From NCBI GenBank assembly GCA_002686955.1, contig NYZA01000093.1:1-32956 (forward strand): a stretch of DNA of 32,956 bases, given 5' to 3'. This document shows positions 31,006 through 32,956 of this stretch, piece by piece. The position numbers and the translations under genes are program-made. Positions within the stretch are counted from its first letter, which is position 1; each line of letters starts with the position of its first letter. This DNA is from Gemmatimonadota bacterium. Lineage in GTDB: Bacteria > GCA-2686955. Under the pieces are notes generated by a model. That model saw nothing but the letters and a program-made list of their open reading frames with translations, had not been told where the DNA came from and did not search any database.

Positions 31006-32956
31006 GTTGGCCATCGGGACTCGGGTCGGCCCTCGCCTCCCTCGCCCTCACTTGTGGGGCGAGGGCCGCCGGCCTGGACGGCAGCGGATACGAGTTGGTC
31101 TCGAGCCTGGATTTCAGTGCCATCGGCGGCCAAGACGGAGGTAGAGGACGGCTGATCGCCGACGGTGAACGGGTGGTGCGGCTGGGAGGGCTCGTGGAGC
31201 GTTTCTCCTACGACCCGGAAGGCCGCATACCGATCGATGTGGAGGTCTTCGTGCCTCACAACAGATCCTGGGCGGCCCTGCCCTTCGAGGGCAAGCTGCG
31301 CATTCTCGAGTGGGAGCGCGGCGGCGTCTGGACACCGGAGGCCGACCACCGCCTGGAGCTGAGCTCACCATTCGACTTCAACTGGATGAGCATGGCCCGA
31401 TCGGGACCCTACCTGATCTGTGCGGGAAGCGAGTTCGGGGGCCCTGGCTTCGGGCCGATCTTCCAGACCCTCGAAAGCGACGGTCGCGGCGGAGTGCGAG
31501 AGGTGGCCCGTACGACCGATCGCACCGCCGGTGTCGGGGTAGCGACGTGGCTCACCGCCGACCGGCAGAATGGCCTGTACTTCGCGGACAATGGTGGCGC
31601 CTATGGAGCCAGGCTCGAAGCCGACGGCACCGTGACGATTCAAGGCGAGCTGCTCGAAGGCAACACGCACGATATTCTGGCCAGCCCGAAGCTCGATCTT
31701 CTCTACTACACGAGTGATGATGTCGGATTGCTGATCCACCGGATCATCGAACCGGGCTGGACCGAGCCGGCGGACCAACTGCTTCAGGGGCACTTCCTGT
31801 GGGACATTGCCGCGTGGCACGACACTGTTGCCAATCTGGATCGAGTGGCGACGATCTCCGAGGATAGCCTCCATGTTTTCGAGATCGACAACAACGCCAC
31901 AACCACCCGACTGCTCACCGAAGCGCTAGACCGCGGAAGGCACTCGGCTCGCGTGACATTCCTGGAATCCGGCGCGTTGATCTGCGCGACGGGGACACTG
32001 GGGGCATCGATTCGGCCGGCCGATGATCTCTCCCGCCGTAGAGAGGTCGAGCTACCGCCGGCGGGGATCCTCATGGATTTCGAGCCGCAGGGTCGAACCG
32101 CTCTGAGCCTGGCGGGTGACATACCGGCCGAACCGCTGCGCAAGTTCGTGCTCTCGGAGCATATTCGCACGGAATCGGGGGCCTATCTTCCCCGTGCGAA
32201 CCTGGTTCTGACGCACGGGCACAGCTTCGCGACCCATGAGAACTTCGTCTATGTGTACACATCGAAGAACGGCTTCGACTACCGAATCCACGTCGTGGAA
32301 CGGCTCCCGGGGCCCCGGCTCAGCTTGGTCGATTCGGTCGCGACGGCCGGCTGGTTCACGGCCCCGCTCTTGGCTGCCGATGGGCTCTTGATCGCGGGCT
32401 CGGAGATCTTCGACCTCAGCGATCCGCGCCATCCAACGGTTTTGGCGACGATGAACCACAGAACCGACACGGTCAGGGAGCGGTCCCATCCGATCGAGCC
32501 GCGTGCGCGGCTCGTGGCATCCGCCTCCTACTACTACTTCACCGAGCCCGACTCCGTATTTCTTTGGCGACTCTCTCGGGAGGAGGGTCTGGTGCGCGAA
32601 TGGGGCGACAGTCTTTCGCTGGCGCCGAGCGGCCATATCGCGCTCGACGACACCCGAGACCTGATGTACCTGAGCGAGGGGGTCCGGATCTTCGTGTTCG
32701 ACATCGCCGATCCCACCGATCCGGAGCTGCTGAGCGAGTTCTCGTACTACGACAATCAGCAGCGATGCCTCCGGGGCCTCGCCGCCGCCGACGGCCTGCT
32801 CCACATTGCGGACTACCACTGTTTCGACAACTATCAGCTTTATCAGCTACGACCATGGTGGTGGAACGGCGATGAGCCGGTGCCGGTCGGCCCGGCACTG
32901 CGCACTCCGATCCGCGGTCGGCATCTGCATGGCAGAGAGGGTCACATCATCTACCC
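31002..32956 (+). CDS. Exported beta-propeller-like protein (3' end outside window)
   Basis: The frame is open from ATG 31002 to the window edge (651 codons), and the ATG overlaps the upstream TGA as ATGA. The N-terminus MSWPSGLGSALASLALTCGARAAG resembles a Sec signal peptide. The mature part consists of repeated short beta blades alternating with D/G-rich turns. Two stretches, IFDLSDPRHPTVLATM and VFDIADPTDPELLSEFSYY, match the LVIVD-type repeat [IV]xDISDPxxPxLLSxF found in surface beta-propellers. There is no catalytic motif. Co-translation with the GH-like protein suggests a joint extracellular or cell-surface role, perhaps in binding or handling polymers. Confidence 0.75.
   Translation, partial: MSWPSGLGSALASLALTCGARAAGLDGSGYELVSSLDFSAIGGQDGGRGRLIADGERVVRLGGLVERFSYDPEGRIPIDVEVFVPHNRSWAALPFEGKLRILEWERGGVWTPEADHRLELSSPFDFNWMSMARSGPYLICAGSEFGGPGFGPIFQTLESDGRGGVREVARTTDRTAGVGVATWLTADRQNGLYFADNGGAYGARLEADGTVTIQGELLEGNTHDILASPKLDLLYYTSDDVGLLIHRIIEPGWTEPADQLLQGHFLWDIAAWHDTVANLDRVATISEDSLHVFEIDNNATTTRLLTEALDRGRHSARVTFLESGALICATGTLGASIRPADDLSRRREVELPPAGILMDFEPQGRTALSLAGDIPAEPLRKFVLSEHIRTESGAYLPRANLVLTHGHSFATHENFVYVYTSKNGFDYRIHVVERLPGPRLSLVDSVATAGWFTAPLLAADGLLIAGSEIFDLSDPRHPTVLATMNHRTDTVRERSHPIEPRARLVASASYYYFTEPDSVFLWRLSREEGLVREWGDSLSLAPSGHIALDDTRDLMYLSEGVRIFVFDIADPTDPELLSEFSYYDNQQRCLRGLAAADGLLHIADYHCFDNYQLYQLRPWWWNGDEPVPVGPALRTPIRGRHLHGREGHIIY

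Overview
The window is GC-rich, densely packed bacterial DNA from a Gram-negative organism. The Gram-negative evidence is lipoprotein signal peptides, an outer-membrane beta-barrel protein, an exopolysaccharide-type gene cluster and a NorB/NorC-like respiratory pair. I recognise no gene that fixes the phylum. Dimeric-type GlyRS, sulfatase-like proteins ending in an ALGYL tail and an H1-like basic protein would fit an uncultivated lineage such as Eisenbacteria/FCB relatives or Myxococcota, but that is a guess. TAG is used as an ordinary stop by several intact genes, so the code looks standard.

Layout. (1) 1-1541: a truncated H1-like DNA-binding protein (minus), a 440-500 nt divergent intergenic region with a strong hairpin, and a Cys-rich lipoprotein (plus). 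(2) 1538-15521: one long minus-strand polysaccharide cluster. In transcription order it encodes a GT4 glycosyltransferase, an NAD-dependent epimerase, a second GT4, a heparinase/alginate-lyase-like protein, an AlgD-type nucleotide-sugar dehydrogenase, a membrane alkaline-phosphatase-superfamily protein, a third GT4, an RmlD-like reductase, a UDP-xylose-synthase-like decarboxylase and the initiating polyprenyl-phosphate sugar transferase. Junctions are mostly 4-23 bp overlaps or short gaps. No Wzx, Wzy, Wza, Wzc or ABC exporter is present. (3) 15634-17223 (plus): queC and a small outer-membrane beta-barrel protein. (4) 17549-20707 (minus): a NorB-like heme-copper protein coupled to a NorC-like di-heme cytochrome, a long inverted repeat, and a sensor-less histidine kinase. 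(5) 20798-23592 (plus): a sulfatase-like lipoprotein and a right-handed beta-helix lipoprotein. (6) 23558-27927: a GT4 (minus) divergent from moaC-moeA (plus), which converge on glyS (minus). (7) 27976-32956 (plus): a large glycoside-hydrolase-like gene interrupted by an in-frame TAG, coupled by an ATGA overlap to a signal-peptide-bearing beta-propeller-like protein that runs off the window.

Functionally, the cluster supplies nucleotide sugars (a uronic acid through the AlgD-type enzyme, UDP-xylose, a deoxyhexose and an epimerised hexose), starts a lipid-linked glycan, extends it with at least three glycosyltransferases, and encodes a lyase-like enzyme that could trim a uronate-containing polymer. 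The most unusual items are the NorB-like protein with altered heme and metal ligands, the roughly 180-nt self-complementary element between the cytochrome and kinase genes, and the in-frame amber codon inside an apparently continuous, translationally coupled protein.
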